Shown here in pieces: positions 18,226 through 27,350 of a DNA stretch of 64,000 nt. The notes under the pieces were generated by a model. That model searched no databases. It had not been told where the DNA came from and was given only the letters and a program-made list of their open reading frames with translations. The position numbers and the translations under genes are program-made. Every line of letters starts with the position of its first letter. The first letter of the stretch is position 1. This DNA comes from Streptomyces sp. NBC_00448. GTDB taxonomy: Bacteria > Actinomycetota > Actinomycetes > Streptomycetales > Streptomycetaceae. The stretch spans positions 62,001 to 126,000 of the forward strand of contig NZ_CP107913.1 of NCBI RefSeq assembly GCF_036014115.1, given 5' to 3'.

Positions 18226-20871
18226 TTACTTCAGGTGGTGTACCGAGAGGGTGTAGATGCCGCGCCCGTGGGTGGCGGCGTACAGCTTGCCGTCGGGGCC
18301 GATCTCCAGCTGGAGTACGGCGACAGCGGGCAGGGAGCCGACCCGTTCCCAGGTGGTGGTGTGCGCGGCGTGGTAGACGACGCCCAGGTCTGTGGCGACG
18401 GCGAGGCCGCCGTTGGGCAGTACGACTGCATTGTCCGCGGGCACGTCAGGGAAGTTGCCTGAGATGTCCTTCCACGTGGTGCCGCCGTCCGTTGTTTCAA
18501 AGACATGGCCGACGCCCGCGCCGGGGCCTTCGGTCCACTGCCGGGAGAAGCCGCTGACGGTGAGGTAGGCGTGTTCGGCGTTCTTCGGGTCGATGGCGAT
18601 GCCGCTGAGGTAGCGGTTGGGTACGGTGCCGTTCGCGGGGAGGCCGATCCGGTGCCAGCCGGTGCCGTCCGCATTGCCGACGGCGATGCCCCGGGTGAAG
18701 CCCTGGCTGTCGCAGGGGCCGCACCACGCCGCGTACACCTTTCCGTCCGAGGAGGCGACCGCGGTGGCGGTGTGTCCCTCGCCGAGGTCGAAGGCGTCGC
18801 TCCACTCGGAGCTGCTGCGGATGGCGTAGCCGTGGGTCTGTACCCAGACGTGCCTGCCGCCGGCGATCCAGGTTGAGCTGTTCTTGCTGTCCGCTGTCAT
18901 GGGGGCGACGAACCGGGCCTCACCGGTCGCGTTGTCCGGCGGTGCGACCGAGAACGAGGTGGCCGTGGACGGGTCGGTTTCCCAGGAACCATTGTTGATC
19001 GCACAGTCCTGGGTGACCTGAATCTGCAAGTAGACATAGGCCTGGGCGATGTTGCAGCCGCCTGCGGGGTCGGTGATCGTGGTGGTGCCGTCTCCGCCGA
19101 AGTTGGACCCCATGACCTTGTCGCCGGCGCGCAGTTCGGACTGGCCGTTGTCCTGGAGGCCGCCGGTGACCGCGACGCCGTGGCCCGAGGGGTCCTTGCC
19201 GACACCGACCGAGTAGTACTGGAGGGTGTCGATGGTGCCGTCGTTCAGCGAGGTCCAGTCGGTGGCGTGCCCCGCGGCGTCCTGGGAACCGTTGAGAGGA
19301 CGGCGGTAGGCGCCGCCGTCGTTGCCGACGTACACGTACGGCTTTCCGTGGTAGCGGCCGATCGCGACGCCGTGCTGGTCCGAATGCGTCGTCTGGCTGC
19401 AAGTACCTGTCTGCTCGGAGGGGTCAATACTCCAGCAGGGGAAGTCGAAGTTCCAGTACGGGCCGACCGTGGACCACTGGGCACCGCCGTCCTTGCTCTC
19501 GAAGACCTCTTCGAGCCCGGCGTAGACATGATCCGCGTTCGAGGGATCGACAGCGAGGAACTGGTTGTACCAGGCCTGCACGCCAGGCATGAAGCCGTCG
19601 TCCGTCAGGGCCGAGCCGGACGCGCTGAGCTGACGGTAGTCGGCCGTCTTGGTCCACGGCCCGAACGGGGAGCCCGACTTGGAGACGTAGATACCCTCCA
19701 GCGAACTGTCCGGGTTGCCGGCAAGCTCTTCGGGCGACTGGTCGATCGCGTAGTAGCGCGACCCGTCGGCGGACGCCGCGAAGGTGACTTCACCGATGTC
19801 GTCCGCGTCGGTGGGAAGGCCACCGAGGCCGGCGGTCACCTTCTGCCAGGTGCCGTTCTTCTTCGCGTAAAAGCCGTTGTAGTCGTCACCGCTGCGCCAG
19901 CCAACCGCGAGGAGGACCTTGGAGGGGTCCTTGGGGTCGACGGCGACGTCGTTGGTGATGTTCTTGTACGGCGCGTCCGGGTCGTCGGCCTTGGAATGGC
20001 CGGGCAGGTAGGCCGGGTTGGGAGCGAACTGGAGCTTCCAGGGCCCCGACAGGCGTGTGGTCGAGTGACTCCACACGCCTTCGCTCGTGGCCGCCCACAC
20101 CGTGCCCGCGCCGAAGCGCAGCTCGTGGATGGTGGTGCTCTCCAACTCGTCCCCACCGACCCGGTCGGCTTGCGAGAACGTGCCGTGGTGCGGGTCGGAC
20201 AGGACGTAGACACCACTGCCGAGGTACGCGTCGGCGTTGGTGGTCGCCTCGCCGGTGCCCAGCCACAGGCGTCCCTTGCCGTCCAGGGCGAGGCTGCCGG
20301 TGGCCTGGGTCGGAAGACGGTCGCTGACGGGCGTCCAGTGGCCGCCGCCGGTACCCGAGCGCCAGACGCCGCCGCCCGCGCTCCCGGCGTAGACATAGCC
20401 GTCGTCGTCGGCGGCCATGGCGGACATCCGGCCGGTCACCAGGCCGGAGCCGCCGCTCGAGTTCGAGTCGATGTCGCGGTAGCGCGGATCGTCGGAGTCG
20501 TACGGCAGGTCGGTGATGTTCTTCCACGTGCCGCCGGTGCCGTGCAGGGCGGTCAAGCTGTCCCAGGCCGCACCGAAGGCACCAGGGGAGACCACGCCGG
20601 GAGCGGTACGGGCCTCGGCGAACTGGTCCGCGCCCTCGGCGATCTCGTCCGACTCGTTGCCGTCATCGTCGCTCCCGTCCTCGCCTGCCACGTCTGCGGT
20701 GAAACTGCCGACGGACGCCTTCCGGTCCTGGGCGAGTTGGGCGGTCGCACGTATGCCGAAGGGGTGTTGCTCGCCACCGGGCACCGCGCTCGCCGGTACG
20801 GCGATCAGTGTGCCGGATACGGCGAGGACACAGATCGTGAACCATCGTCTCTTGCGGGTGAACAGTGCCAC
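18226..20871 (-). CDS. Secreted BNR/sortilin-like beta-propeller protein
   Basis: About 881 residues. The GTG at 20871 is chosen because GGGAGG lies eight nt upstream and the signal peptide (RKRRWFTICVLAVSGTLIAV, cleavage near ASA) starts there; the open frame continues to 21501 without a credible start. The mature protein is a long array of BNR-like blades such as GYVYAGSAGGGVWRSGTGGG, RLWLGTGEATTNADAYLGSG, VYAGLEEVFESKDGGAQWS and HVFETTDGGTTWKDISGN. This arrangement occurs in xyloglucanase-like GH74 proteins and in uncharacterised exported propellers. No catalytic aspartate pair could be assigned with confidence, so function is unknown: exported carbohydrate-active or binding protein. Confidence 0.8.
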   Translation of the reverse strand: MALFTRKRRWFTICVLAVSGTLIAVPASAVPGGEQHPFGIRATAQLAQDRKASVGSFTADVAGEDGSDDDGNESDEIAEGADQFAEARTAPGVVSPGAFGAAWDSLTALHGTGGTWKNITDLPYDSDDPRYRDIDSNSSGGSGLVTGRMSAMAADDDGYVYAGSAGGGVWRSGTGGGHWTPVSDRLPTQATGSLALDGKGRLWLGTGEATTNADAYLGSGVYVLSDPHHGTFSQADRVGGDELESTTIHELRFGAGTVWAATSEGVWSHSTTRLSGPWKLQFAPNPAYLPGHSKADDPDAPYKNITNDVAVDPKDPSKVLLAVGWRSGDDYNGFYAKKNGTWQKVTAGLGGLPTDADDIGEVTFAASADGSRYYAIDQSPEELAGNPDSSLEGIYVSKSGSPFGPWTKTADYRQLSASGSALTDDGFMPGVQAWYNQFLAVDPSNADHVYAGLEEVFESKDGGAQWSTVGPYWNFDFPCWSIDPSEQTGTCSQTTHSDQHGVAIGRYHGKPYVYVGNDGGAYRRPLNGSQDAAGHATDWTSLNDGTIDTLQYYSVGVGKDPSGHGVAVTGGLQDNGQSELRAGDKVMGSNFGGDGTTTITDPAGGCNIAQAYVYLQIQVTQDCAINNGSWETDPSTATSFSVAPPDNATGEARFVAPMTADSKNSSTWIAGGRHVWVQTHGYAIRSSSEWSDAFDLGEGHTATAVASSDGKVYAAWCGPCDSQGFTRGIAVGNADGTGWHRIGLPANGTVPNRYLSGIAIDPKNAEHAYLTVSGFSRQWTEGPGAGVGHVFETTDGGTTWKDISGNFPDVPADNAVVLPNGGLAVATDLGVVYHAAHTTTWERVGSLPAVAVLQLEIGPDGKLYAATHGRGIYTLSVHHLK

Positions 20872-21170
20872 CTTGACGCCTCCCGAACGGGGAACAGAAC
20901 GATTGATCGAACAAACCTGAACACAGACTTCAGAGCATCTCCCTTTCGGACACGTAGATTTGAGCAAATCTTGTCCGGTACCTGCCATAGATGCGGATAC
21001 TTCGGGCGAACTTCCGGTCGGCGGGGACGCCGCAGGGCCCGCCGACCCGGACCCGAGCGACAGGACTCCGGAGCGCCGCCACATGGCTTCACTCGCCAGA
21101 GACCGCTCTGACACCACTTCCTTGACGGCCCTGCGCTCCCAGGGTCTGTTCGAGGTTCGGATCCTCGTGA
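20872..21170. other. Upstream region of the BNR-protein gene
   Basis: About 300 nt that must hold the promoter of the leftward BNR gene. No clear -35/-10 pair of consensus quality was seen; a moderately AT-rich patch (GATTTGAGCAAATC, itself a near-palindrome) lies around 20957-20971. No coding frame is supported. Confidence 0.4.
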
Positions 21171-21218
21171 GGCCCGGTGGCCCATTGGCCCGATGGCCCA
21201 GTGGCCCGGTGGCCCGAT
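21171..21218 (+). repeat. Six-copy 8-bp tandem repeat GGCCCRNT
   Basis: Six back-to-back 8-mers read GGCCCGGT, GGCCCATT, GGCCCGAT, GGCCCAGT, GGCCCGGT and GGCCCGAT, followed by a broken GGCGG. The GGCCC core is invariant and only positions 6-7 vary. It lies in non-coding DNA just before a transposase relic. Confidence 0.8.
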
Positions 21219-21280
21219 GGCGGCGGCCGGTACAACTCGGGCGTGGCGCGATTTGACGTGACGGAGATCCCGAACGGGCT

Positions 21281-21961
21281 TTGATCGAGCCGCTGTTGCC
21301 GGCAGCGGCCACCGGCCCGTTGCCGCGGCGGGTGCGGGACCAGTTCAACGGGGCGCTGTGGCGGTTGCGCACCGGCTGTGGCCGGCGTGACGTCCCCGAC
21401 CGGTACGGGCCCTGGTCCACGCTCTGCTCCCGGTTCGGCAACCGGGCCAAGGCCGGGGCGTTCCAGGACGTGACGGACGCGTCGATCGCCGAGGCGGCCA
21501 CGCGGGGTCAGGCCGGCCTGGAGTTGGTCAGCGTGGACTCCACGATCGTGCGGCCACACCACGAATCGGCAGGTCTGACAGTGGCCGGGAAAACCCTGGA
21601 CGCCCTGGAACAGGCACTGACCGAGGAAAAGGGGCCTCTGCTTCCGCAGCAACCGCCGGCGCCGGTGCTGCGGGTGATCCGCCGATAGCCGACACGGACA
21701 CCGGTGGCACGAACGCGCCGGACTCACAACGGGCGGCAGCGCGACGGCGCCGCAGAGCCAGGGCTGATGCCGCCGGGCTCAGCCGGTCCAGAGGCGGACC
21801 GAGCAGCAAGATCCACGCCGCGGTCGACGCCGCCGGCCGCTGTCGTTCGTCCTCACCCCCGGACAGGCCGGGGACAGCCCTCAGTTCCCGAACGTGCTGG
21901 ACAAGATCCGCATACCCGGCCCGGCCGGCCGCCCCCGAAGCCGCCCGGACGCCGTCGCTGA
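21281..21961 (+). pseudogene. IS5-family transposase relic with frameshifts
   Basis: The first part (21281-21688) reads IEPLLPAAATGPLPRRVRDQ, then DVTDASIAEAATRGQ and LELVSVDSTIVRPHHESAG, the N-terminal domain and first catalytic aspartate of an IS5/IS427-type enzyme. Around 21690-21850 the frame breaks more than once. Further fragments SRGGPSSKIHAAVDAAGRC, GQAGDSPQFPNVLDKIRIPG and RPRSRPDAVAE follow in shifted frames. The C-terminal catalytic glutamate region is absent. It is related to the intact transposase at 35170-36143 (compare GQAGDSPQFIPVLDKIRVPG there) but clearly dead. Confidence 0.75.
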
Positions 21962-22358
21962 GCAACCGCCATCGGGCTCGGCCGCCAGGCCGTGGAAGAC
22001 CACCTGCCGGGGCCGGCCGACTCCCACTTCGCCAAGCGTGTCGCGGTCTGCGACAGCGACCCCGGCAACGCCGCCGCCCAGGCCCAGCAGCTGTCATGAG
22101 CCTGGACTCCACCGGCACTGGACGCACCCGCCGGGCCAGGCGCCCGAACGCCGCGCTTCAAACCTTCGACATCACCCTCGACGGCCGGCTCACCGCCGGA
22201 GCCCGCCGAAGAGATCCGACCGAGTTCCACGTCCGCGACACAGACCCAGACCCCGCCACTACGGGTATGTGCGTCGCCGCGCTGCTGTGGCAGGGTTCTT
22301 CACCTGAGGTGGAGGGGGCGCGGGAGCGGCCCGGGTGGGTGAGGACGGGAGCAAGGCG
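21962..22358. other. Fragmentary DNA between transposase relic and the next gene
   Basis: Short frames occur here. One ends ADSHFAKRVAVCDSDPGN...QQLS just before an overlapping ATG at 22096, and a 92-codon frame runs 22096-22374. None has a convincing ribosome site or recognisable family, and codon usage is unremarkable. I treat the stretch as remnants. Confidence 0.35.
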
Positions 22359-24143
22359 ATGGCTCGTTACGTGATGGCCACGACGGACGCCGCGGGCGCG
22401 GGCGGCAAGGAACGCGTGACGTTTCAGACGCCTCCCCTCAGGGACGTTGCCGCATTCGGTGACGGGTACCAGTCGGGGTACGTGTCGGTGACCGACGAGC
22501 GGGGCGCCGTCACCCTCTACGGGAGGACCGCGGACGGGCCATGGACGGTGGTCGCGGCCGACGTCGACGCCGCGACGGCTGGCGAGTTGGGCCGCTGGTT
22601 CGAGGTCACCGTGCACCTCGGGGGCTCGGACGACGCAGCCGCGCAGGGCCCGCGGATGGCGGCGCGCGCGGTGTCGCTGGTCGTCGAACGGATCAGGGCG
22701 CGCCACCTCGACTACCCCACCCAGGACCTGGCCGCGGACCGCTTCACCGGTGGCTGGAGCGTGTACGCCGCGGTGGACGTCGACGACAGTGATCCGACGG
22801 CGTTCCTGGACATGCCGGTGGGGCGTTCGGTGTTCCTGGTCGGCGACACCGGGCGGGTCAAGGAGATATCGAGTTCCGTTCCCCCGCGCCAGGCCGAGGA
22901 GTTGTTCACCGCACAGGAGGCGTACGTCCGGCGCCCGCTCGGCACGTTCGACGCCGAGGTGATCGCGGCACGGTCCCAGGGCCTGCTCGGACCGCTGGCC
23001 CAGCAGCTGGCTCTGTTGGGTCCGCCTGGTCTCCCGGCATGGGACCGGTTCCGCGCCGTCTTCTCCTTCACCGTCTCCGCCGAGGTCGCGCACCTGCGGT
23101 TCTGGACGGGGGAACGGTCCTTCGACGTCCCGGTACCCGAGACGCTGGCACTGCTCGTCCGCCGCCAGCGGCATCTCGCCGCGAGCATGCCGGCCGGCCC
23201 CTGGCTCCGGCTGCAACTCGCGCTCACCCACACCACCGGCATGAACGCCCAGATCGCAACGGAGTACGACTACGGTGACCGGACCCTCCCCCACGAGGAA
23301 CTACTGAGCCCTGCGAACTACCGTGACGACCTTGCCGCATACCCCCGCCCCCACGCCCCGTCCTGGCTCGCGGCGTATGTCGCGGGAGGCACCCCGCCCG
23401 CCTCCGCACCCGCTACGGCACGCACCGCAGCGCCGGCGCCCGCCACCCGGACGACTACCCCGCCACCCCCTGCGCCGGCACGCAAGATCGACACCCGGCG
23501 CCCCGAACCACCCCAGCCCCAAGGGCCACGCCCCGAACGCCCCTGGACCCCCGCCCCGCCTCCGCCGGCTCCCGCAGTCCCCGTCCTCGACACCAAGATC
23601 GGCTCGTCACACCTGTTCGCCGACGCGATGGCCATCAGCTTCGGCAGAAAGTCGATCAGACTCCACGAGGTGGAGTACGTCTGCTTCTCGGCGAACCGGA
23701 TCGCCGAGAAGCGCTTCATGTACCCCACCACCTACCGCAACGAGTGGCACTTCCAAGTAGGCCGCTACCCGTACTCCGGCGGACCCCACATCCGGGTACC
23801 GTTCTTGACGTACGGCCGCCAGGCGCAGCAGCCGCCCCAGTGGCTGCACCTGATGGAGTGGGCCGAGCAACTCCTGCTACCGCGGCTGCTGGACGAACTG
23901 ATCACCCGGGTGCGACAAGGCCAGACGGTCCAAACGGGCGGCAGCGTCCACGTCAGCCGCGAGGGCATCGCATGCACCAAACCGCGCATCGCACTGGTCC
24001 CCTGGAGTGCGCTCAGCCAGGTGCAAATATCCAACGGCATGGTCGTCATTCACCGCGCCGGTACCGACAACCCCCTCCTCACGATCCCGTTGAGCCACCC
24101 CAACGCGGTACTGATCCCCGACCTGTTCACCGCACTCGCGTAA
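22359..24143 (+). CDS. Conserved-looking protein with proline-rich linker; possible immunity-like and PH-like domains
   Basis: About 594 residues, not recognised as a named family. Three parts are visible. Residues 1-340 form an alpha/beta region whose end (AEVAHLRFWTGERSFDVPVP, then IATEYDYGDRTLPHEELLSP and YRDDLAAYPRPH) resembles DUF600/YezG-type immunity proteins. Residues 345-415 are a linker made almost entirely of proline, alanine, arginine and threonine. Residues 420-594 look like a PH/YcxB-like beta-sandwich (ISFGRKSIRLHEVEYVCFSA, IALVPWSALSQVQISNGMVV). There is no signal peptide or membrane span, so it should be cytoplasmic. The ATG at 22359 has GGAG eight nt upstream. No toxin gene is adjacent, so an immunity role is only a resemblance. 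Confidence 0.6.
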   Translation: MARYVMATTDAAGAGGKERVTFQTPPLRDVAAFGDGYQSGYVSVTDERGAVTLYGRTADGPWTVVAADVDAATAGELGRWFEVTVHLGGSDDAAAQGPRMAARAVSLVVERIRARHLDYPTQDLAADRFTGGWSVYAAVDVDDSDPTAFLDMPVGRSVFLVGDTGRVKEISSSVPPRQAEELFTAQEAYVRRPLGTFDAEVIAARSQGLLGPLAQQLALLGPPGLPAWDRFRAVFSFTVSAEVAHLRFWTGERSFDVPVPETLALLVRRQRHLAASMPAGPWLRLQLALTHTTGMNAQIATEYDYGDRTLPHEELLSPANYRDDLAAYPRPHAPSWLAAYVAGGTPPASAPATARTAAPAPATRTTTPPPPAPARKIDTRRPEPPQPQGPRPERPWTPAPPPPAPAVPVLDTKIGSSHLFADAMAISFGRKSIRLHEVEYVCFSANRIAEKRFMYPTTYRNEWHFQVGRYPYSGGPHIRVPFLTYGRQAQQPPQWLHLMEWAEQLLLPRLLDELITRVRQGQTVQTGGSVHVSREGIACTKPRIALVPWSALSQVQISNGMVVIHRAGTDNPLLTIPLSHPNAVLIPDLFTALA

Positions 24144-24540
24144 GCCTGCCAGGCCCACAACACAGCGATCTCGATGACGACACCGCACTCGACGAAACAT
24201 TCCAGCTCGAAACGACGCCTCCGACGTTCCCGAGCAACGCTTCATGGCCAAGGACCCCGCAAACGCCGCAGGCCCACAAAAGGCCGGCCACCTCATGGAA
24301 AACAGCCAGAAATCGGGGACAGCCCAGGTGTTCGAGCAGGTCACCTGAGACCGGAAGGGCCAGGAACCCCTCGGCGCGAACGACGACGATCTTCCAGGTG
24401 ACAGCAAGGCATCCCAGACCGGCTTCAGCGTGCTGCAATCGGCCTTGGAGCTCAGCACTCTGAATGCGCAGGCCGTCGGTCAGGACCCAGGCCGCGTCTT
24501 CCTGGATACCGAGCACGTCAAGCAGAGATTCGATGTCCAC
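24127..24540 (-). CDS. Uncertain small ORF of lower GC
   Basis: A 137-codon frame starting at the GTG at 24540 reads MDIESLLDVLGIQEDAAWVL, then GRLQHAEAGLGCLAVTWKIV and so on. Codon choice is more mixed at the third position than in neighbours (frequent T and A endings), yet the amino-acid composition is that of a normal globular protein. It resembles no family I know. It overlaps the 3' end of the converging gene by 17 nt and lacks a strong ribosome site, so it could be the relic of a transferred gene. Confidence 0.3.
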   Translation of the reverse strand: MDIESLLDVLGIQEDAAWVLTDGLRIQSAELQGRLQHAEAGLGCLAVTWKIVVVRAEGFLALPVSGDLLEHLGCPRFLAVFHEVAGLLWACGVCGVLGHEALLGNVGGVVSSWNVSSSAVSSSRSLCCGPGRLTRVR

Positions 24541-24795
24541 ACGGTCACCGCCTGCAGCTCACGCCCAGGTGGGAGTACTCATGCCGGTGAGTCCGCAAGC
24601 CATGACCTTGAAGTCATCGCCCAGTGGACAACACCCAGCTCAAGCAGGCGAACGAGGCCCTGCGGACAGCGTCCGCTTCCTTGACAGCCCAGCCCGACCC
24701 GCCCCGACCCGGCCCAGGCGACGGGGGCCCTCCACGGGCACCCGAACCGGGAGTCGAGCCTGCCCTTCGGGAACCGCCCGTCGCCCCTCCACCTA
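24541..24795. other. Non-coding stretch downstream of the RiPP operon
   Basis: About 255 nt between the last gene of the leftward peptide operon and the uncertain ORF. No coding frame is supported and no strong terminator hairpin was found by eye. Confidence 0.4.
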
Positions 24796-26025
24796 CTACC
24801 GCCGGCACCACGCCGAGCAGGAGCCGTCGACCTCGACCGCGTGGAAGGACACCAGGACCGACAACAGGGCGCGGGCGGGCTCCGGAAGGTCGCCCACGGG
24901 CACCGGGCGGCCCGCGTTGAGCGCCGTCACCAGTGCGGACAGCTGCGCCGGCGGGAGGTCGGTCGCCGTGACGTGGCCGTTGGCCGCCACCAGACACCGG
25001 CCGCCGCCCTGCGCCCACAGCACCCGAGTGGTGGCGCGGGCGGCGGCGCCGTCGGGTAGGGGGGCCCGCGCGGCGGGCGGCGGCGCGGACGGAAAGCCAC
25101 CGACCGTCCAGTGACTCAGCGATCGCTCGGTGATGCGCACGGCGAGCCGCTCCGGCGCCACAGCCCCCCGCACCCGGGCCAGCTGCCTCTCCGGCACGGA
25201 CGTCAGCCCGCCCGCAGGACCGTCCTGCTCCACGGCCGGACGCGGGCCGGGCACCGGCCAGGAGGACTCCCCCCACAACTGCGGGAGCTCGGCCGCAGCC
25301 AGCCGGCCCTCACACGGAACGCCGACATTGACGCTCGTCGCAGCGCCACCATCGCCGCAGTTCTCCCCCACGTGGTAGAAGCGCGAGGGCCAATACAGCA
25401 GGTCACCCGGCCCCACCTCCACCACGAACGAGCTACCGAGATAGGCACCGTAATCGAGCATCGTCGTCACGGACCGCGACCACGGACACTCCGCCCACAA
25501 GCGCATCCGCTTGCGCCCGCGCAGCACGAACATGAACGTCGCGTACCGGTCGCGGTGGACGCCCGCCGGGCTGTGCTCGTAACTGCCGTGGAAGAGCGCC
25601 GTGATGGCCCCCTGCACCGGCTGGCCGACCCGCTCCCACAGCCCCGCGTAAAAATCCCGCTCGCGTGCCCACTGGGGTGGGTGCAGCTCGTGGAAGCGCT
25701 GGGCCACGAGCGCGTAGCGCCGGCCGTGCAGGGCCTCGCGCATCCGCCGCTCGTACCCTTCGAACGAGCCGTCGGCAGCCTCGGGGAGGAGGCCGGCCGG
25801 CTCCGCGAGCTGGTCACGGTCCACGGTGAACTGCGTGAACGCGGGCATCGCGTCCGGGCCACGGCGGGTACTCACCGCCACCGCGGCGGCGAACACCTCG
25901 TGCTCGGCGAACGGCTCCCCGGCGCCCCGCACCAGCACCGGCCGCCGGTCCCAGGACTCGGCGGCGAAGCGTTCCCAGTCGAGGCCCTCCTCCACGCCGT
26001 AGCCCGTCTGCGTGGACCCGGTCAT
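24796..26025 (-). CDS. JmjC/cupin_4-type Fe(II) 2-oxoglutarate oxygenase of the RiPP operon
   Basis: A 409-residue protein with the layout of bacterial JmjC (cupin_4) hydroxylases such as the ribosomal-protein hydroxylases. The opening LDWERFAAESWDRRPVLVRG is typical. The metal triad is complete: H157 and D159 in AGVHRDRYATFMFVLRG and H218 in YWPSRFYHVGEN, with a basic stretch (RGRKRMRLW) where 2-oxoglutarate would bind. The C-terminal part resembles the winged-helix tail of the family. The ATG at 26025 overlaps the preceding stop as ATGA. It is the last gene of the operon and presumably hydroxylates the precursor peptide or its modified form. That target is inferred from operon membership. 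Confidence 0.85.
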   Translation of the reverse strand: MTGSTQTGYGVEEGLDWERFAAESWDRRPVLVRGAGEPFAEHEVFAAAVAVSTRRGPDAMPAFTQFTVDRDQLAEPAGLLPEAADGSFEGYERRMREALHGRRYALVAQRFHELHPPQWARERDFYAGLWERVGQPVQGAITALFHGSYEHSPAGVHRDRYATFMFVLRGRKRMRLWAECPWSRSVTTMLDYGAYLGSSFVVEVGPGDLLYWPSRFYHVGENCGDGGAATSVNVGVPCEGRLAAAELPQLWGESSWPVPGPRPAVEQDGPAGGLTSVPERQLARVRGAVAPERLAVRITERSLSHWTVGGFPSAPPPAARAPLPDGAAARATTRVLWAQGGGRCLVAANGHVTATDLPPAQLSALVTALNAGRPVPVGDLPEPARALLSVLVSFHAVEVDGSCSAWCRR

Positions 26026-27350
26026 CGTGCCCCTCCCCCCTCGGTCAGGTCGACCGCCCGCATCCGGTGGAGTGTCCCCAGCAGCGAGCGCAGTGCCGCG
26101 CTGTCGCCCGGCAGCCCGGCCGCGCTGCCCAGGCCCTCGACCGTCAGCGTCCCGCCCCGACGTGCCGTCAGTTCCGCGTGGAGACGGTCGCCGGCCGCAC
26201 CGGCGATCGGCAGGACGTGCCCGTTCACCGCCCACAGCGCGCCGCCCTCGCCGTCCGGTACGACCTCGATCTCCGCAGTCGGCCGCACCTGCCAGCCGTC
26301 GCCGAAGTACACGGCCGGGCGCGGCGGCGGTACGGGCTCCAGGCCGGCCGCCGAACGGCACGCCGCCCACCGGCGGCGCAGGGCCCGCTCCGGACCGGGC
26401 CCGCCGAGGACGCGCAGCAGCGCGGTGGCGCCCTCGCGTACGAGCTCCGCGTCCGGCACGCGGCCGTCGGCGCCGGCAGGCGCAGGGAAGTGGAGGTACG
26501 GGGTGCGCCCGCCGAACTCCGGCTCCCGCTGGGCCAGGGCCGTCAGCACCCCTTCCACGCTCGCGGCCGCGGCGGCTTCCACGTCCGGCAGGACGAGGCT
26601 CACCGCCAGGCAGCCCCCGGTGCTGTGCTCGGTGTACGGCGCTCCCGCCGGCCGGTACACCAGCTCGCCCGGCTCCGCCCGCAGGACCCGCCGCCCGGGC
26701 CCGGTGCCCGCCGGGCGTAGCGCGAGCGCGCCGTCGAGGACCCAGGTGAGGACTGCCGGCGAGCCGGAGCGGGCCGGCCGCCGGTACCCGTCGCCCACGG
26801 TCAGCTCCACCGTCAGCGGCAGCGGCGGCCGGCCCGCACAGTCCCACAGGCCGGAGACGAGGTCGCGCGTCAAGGACCACAGACCGAAGTCCAGTACGAG
26901 GGGGTGCGTCACCGTCAGCTGCCAGCCGCACCCGGCCAACTCGCCGCGGACCCGCTCCCGGTAGCGGGCCACGACGCCGTCGTGCGCGTCCGGGAGCAGT
27001 GGGCCGGGGCTGCGCAGGAGCCCCTCGGTGGTGTCGAACCGCACGTCCGGGACGGCGCCCAGCCGCGTCCCGGAACGAAAGGGCGCGCTCGCCGTGACAG
27101 CGAGCCGGAACCACCCCGCCGCCTCCGCCCTCACCCCCGCCGGAAGCACCACCGGCTCGCGCTCCCAGTAGCGCTCGACAAAGGCGGCCCAGTCGGGAGC
27201 GGCGGGCGCGCCGTGACCGGGCGGCTCGGCGGTGCGGGGCGTACCGGCGTCACCGGCAGGACCGGCGGCCCTGGCCTCACTGCCCTCCCTGCCATCCTCG
27301 GACTCACCGGACTCACCGGCCTGATGCGCGGAGTCGGTGGACGTGTTCAT
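26022..27350 (-). CDS. Cupin/JmjC-like protein lacking the iron-binding HxD motif
   Basis: A 442-residue paralogue of the downstream oxygenase. It shares the opening pattern (APDWAAFVERYWEREPVVLP) and the double-stranded beta-helix core (SPAVLTWVLDGALAL, then AEPGELVYRPAGAPYTEH). Where the oxygenase has H-x-D, this protein has ARSGS (about residues 193-197); only a histidine near 242 remains near the distal ligand position. It therefore probably cannot hold iron by the usual triad and may be a binding or scaffold partner of the oxygenase or dehydratase. The first 50 residues are an acidic, glycine-rich, probably disordered extension. The ATG at 27350 overlaps the upstream stop as ATGA, with AAGGGGGG as ribosome site. 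Confidence 0.75.
   Translation of the reverse strand: MNTSTDSAHQAGESGESEDGREGSEARAAGPAGDAGTPRTAEPPGHGAPAAPDWAAFVERYWEREPVVLPAGVRAEAAGWFRLAVTASAPFRSGTRLGAVPDVRFDTTEGLLRSPGPLLPDAHDGVVARYRERVRGELAGCGWQLTVTHPLVLDFGLWSLTRDLVSGLWDCAGRPPLPLTVELTVGDGYRRPARSGSPAVLTWVLDGALALRPAGTGPGRRVLRAEPGELVYRPAGAPYTEHSTGGCLAVSLVLPDVEAAAAASVEGVLTALAQREPEFGGRTPYLHFPAPAGADGRVPDAELVREGATALLRVLGGPGPERALRRRWAACRSAAGLEPVPPPRPAVYFGDGWQVRPTAEIEVVPDGEGGALWAVNGHVLPIAGAAGDRLHAELTARRGGTLTVEGLGSAAGLPGDSAALRSLLGTLHRMRAVDLTEGGGAR

Noticed and set aside
19180-21111. A 643-codon plus-strand frame opposite the BNR gene
   Set aside because: Composition is typical antisense of a high-GC gene (long runs of V, G, R); the minus strand has clear BNR blades.
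20872-21501. N-terminal extension of the BNR protein to 21501
   Set aside because: The extension is arginine/proline-rich, covers the tandem repeat, and a signal peptide with its own GGGAGG ribosome site starts at 20871.
24796-27114. A 772-codon minus-strand frame covering both cupin genes
   Set aside because: Only the part after the ATG at 26025 is protein-like; the first 363 codons are out-of-frame reading of the degenerate cupin gene.
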